A stretch of DNA of 64,000 nucleotides from Bacteroidota bacterium (lineage in GTDB: Bacteria > Bacteroidota > Bacteroidia > Cytophagales > Cyclobacteriaceae), in contig JAFDYV010000009.1 of NCBI GenBank assembly GCA_018267275.1, forward strand, positions 186,001 through 250,000. Direction: 5' to 3'. The notes beneath the pieces were generated by a model. It was not told the origin of the DNA. It did not search any database and saw nothing but the letters and a program-made list of their open reading frames with translations. This document shows positions 63,950-64,000 of the stretch, in pieces. The translations under genes and the position numbers were made by a program. How positions within the stretch are numbered: the first letter of the stretch is position 1; each line of letters starts with the position of its first letter.

Positions 63950-64000
63950 TATCGCGGTACTTCAATTTTGTCGATGATCTGCTTTACCACATCGTCAATC
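63949..64000 (-). CDS. Probable MoxR-type AAA+ ATPase, last 16 residues
   Basis: Partial gene entering from the right edge. The 16 visible codons read IDDVVKQIIDKIEVPR and then stop. The end I-x-K-I-x-V-P matches the close of Bacteroidota MoxR ATPases, and MoxR-DUF58 is a standard gene order. The stop overlaps the DUF58 ATG by one base. The call rests on context plus a short match. Confidence 0.65.
   Translation of the reverse strand, partial: IDDVVKQIIDKIEVPR

Overview
The window reads as chromosome of a member of the Bacteroidota, most likely a gliding or rod-shaped Cytophagales relative. Several independent signs point there: type IX secretion (T9SS) cargo with both classes of C-terminal domain (CHU_C/gliding type at 2352-3455; type A 'YPNP' type at 16035-17217 and 57653-61042), a PorP/SprF membrane protein, DUF4292 and DUF1599 proteins, a GT3-type glycogen synthase, NqrF, and ten exact copies of the Bacteroidota -7 promoter box TAnnTTTG placed just before start codons. 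No rRNA, tRNA, CRISPR array, prophage or intact insertion sequence was seen. Gene density is high and several convergent gene pairs overlap at their stop codons.

Layout. 1-7236: end of a FecA-like TonB receptor, a gliding-type cargo gene paired with a PorP/SprF gene, and a very long repeat-rich tail-fibre-like secreted protein. 7385-13114: DUF1599 protein, folP, cdaA (c-di-AMP synthesis) and a secreted WD40-caspase protein. 13126-17217: GT32 glycosyltransferase and kbl facing tdh (threonine to glycine), then a T9SS cargo gene with a one-base frameshift. 17293-22972: envelope block (flippase, TPR protein, DUF4292 lipoprotein, EnvC-like protein, small membrane protein) closed by a strong terminator. 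23159-27743: clpB divergent from glycogen synthase. 27764-31638: an alkylation-damage island (AraC-MGMT Ada part, separate Ada-type metal-binding domain, 2OG-Fe(II) oxygenase, AlkA glycosylase) with one metallo-beta-lactamase-fold gene inside it. 31679-36253: sensor kinase, NatA/NatB-like ABC exporter, secreted protein. 36392-39102: dnaJ and grpE divergent from yicC. 39170-43261: YncE-phosphoesterase fusion, a lipoprotein and a degenerate arginase-family protein. 43325-43990: a small GIY-YIG nuclease between palindromic repeats. 43991-49842: nqrF standing alone, rmuC, a pair of REP-like hairpins, MacB-like permease, GroES-like protein, TauE/SafE permease. 49928-55564: a TetR regulator with a perfect palindromic operator heading a tight ABC-HlyD-TolC operon whose ATPase has lost several catalytic residues. 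55567-64000: Tat-type amine oxidase, NadR-like kinase, T9SS metalloprotease, M19 dipeptidase, cytochrome b5-like protein, DUF58 protein and the last codons of a probable MoxR ATPase.

The most interesting signals are (a) the repeat family CAATyCTGAGCG...GCGAAGrATC with variable interior, two copies of which flank the GIY-YIG gene in direct orientation with identical 49-nt spacing; (b) the TetR/ABC/HlyD/TolC operon with a non-canonical ATPase; (c) the split-Ada alkylation island with an oxygenase; (d) REP-like hairpins whose stems covary; (e) four genes whose promoter box lies only 4-5 nt before ATG, predicting leaderless mRNAs; (f) DnaJ that keeps only two of four zinc motifs. Family assignments come from reading motifs, not from database searches.
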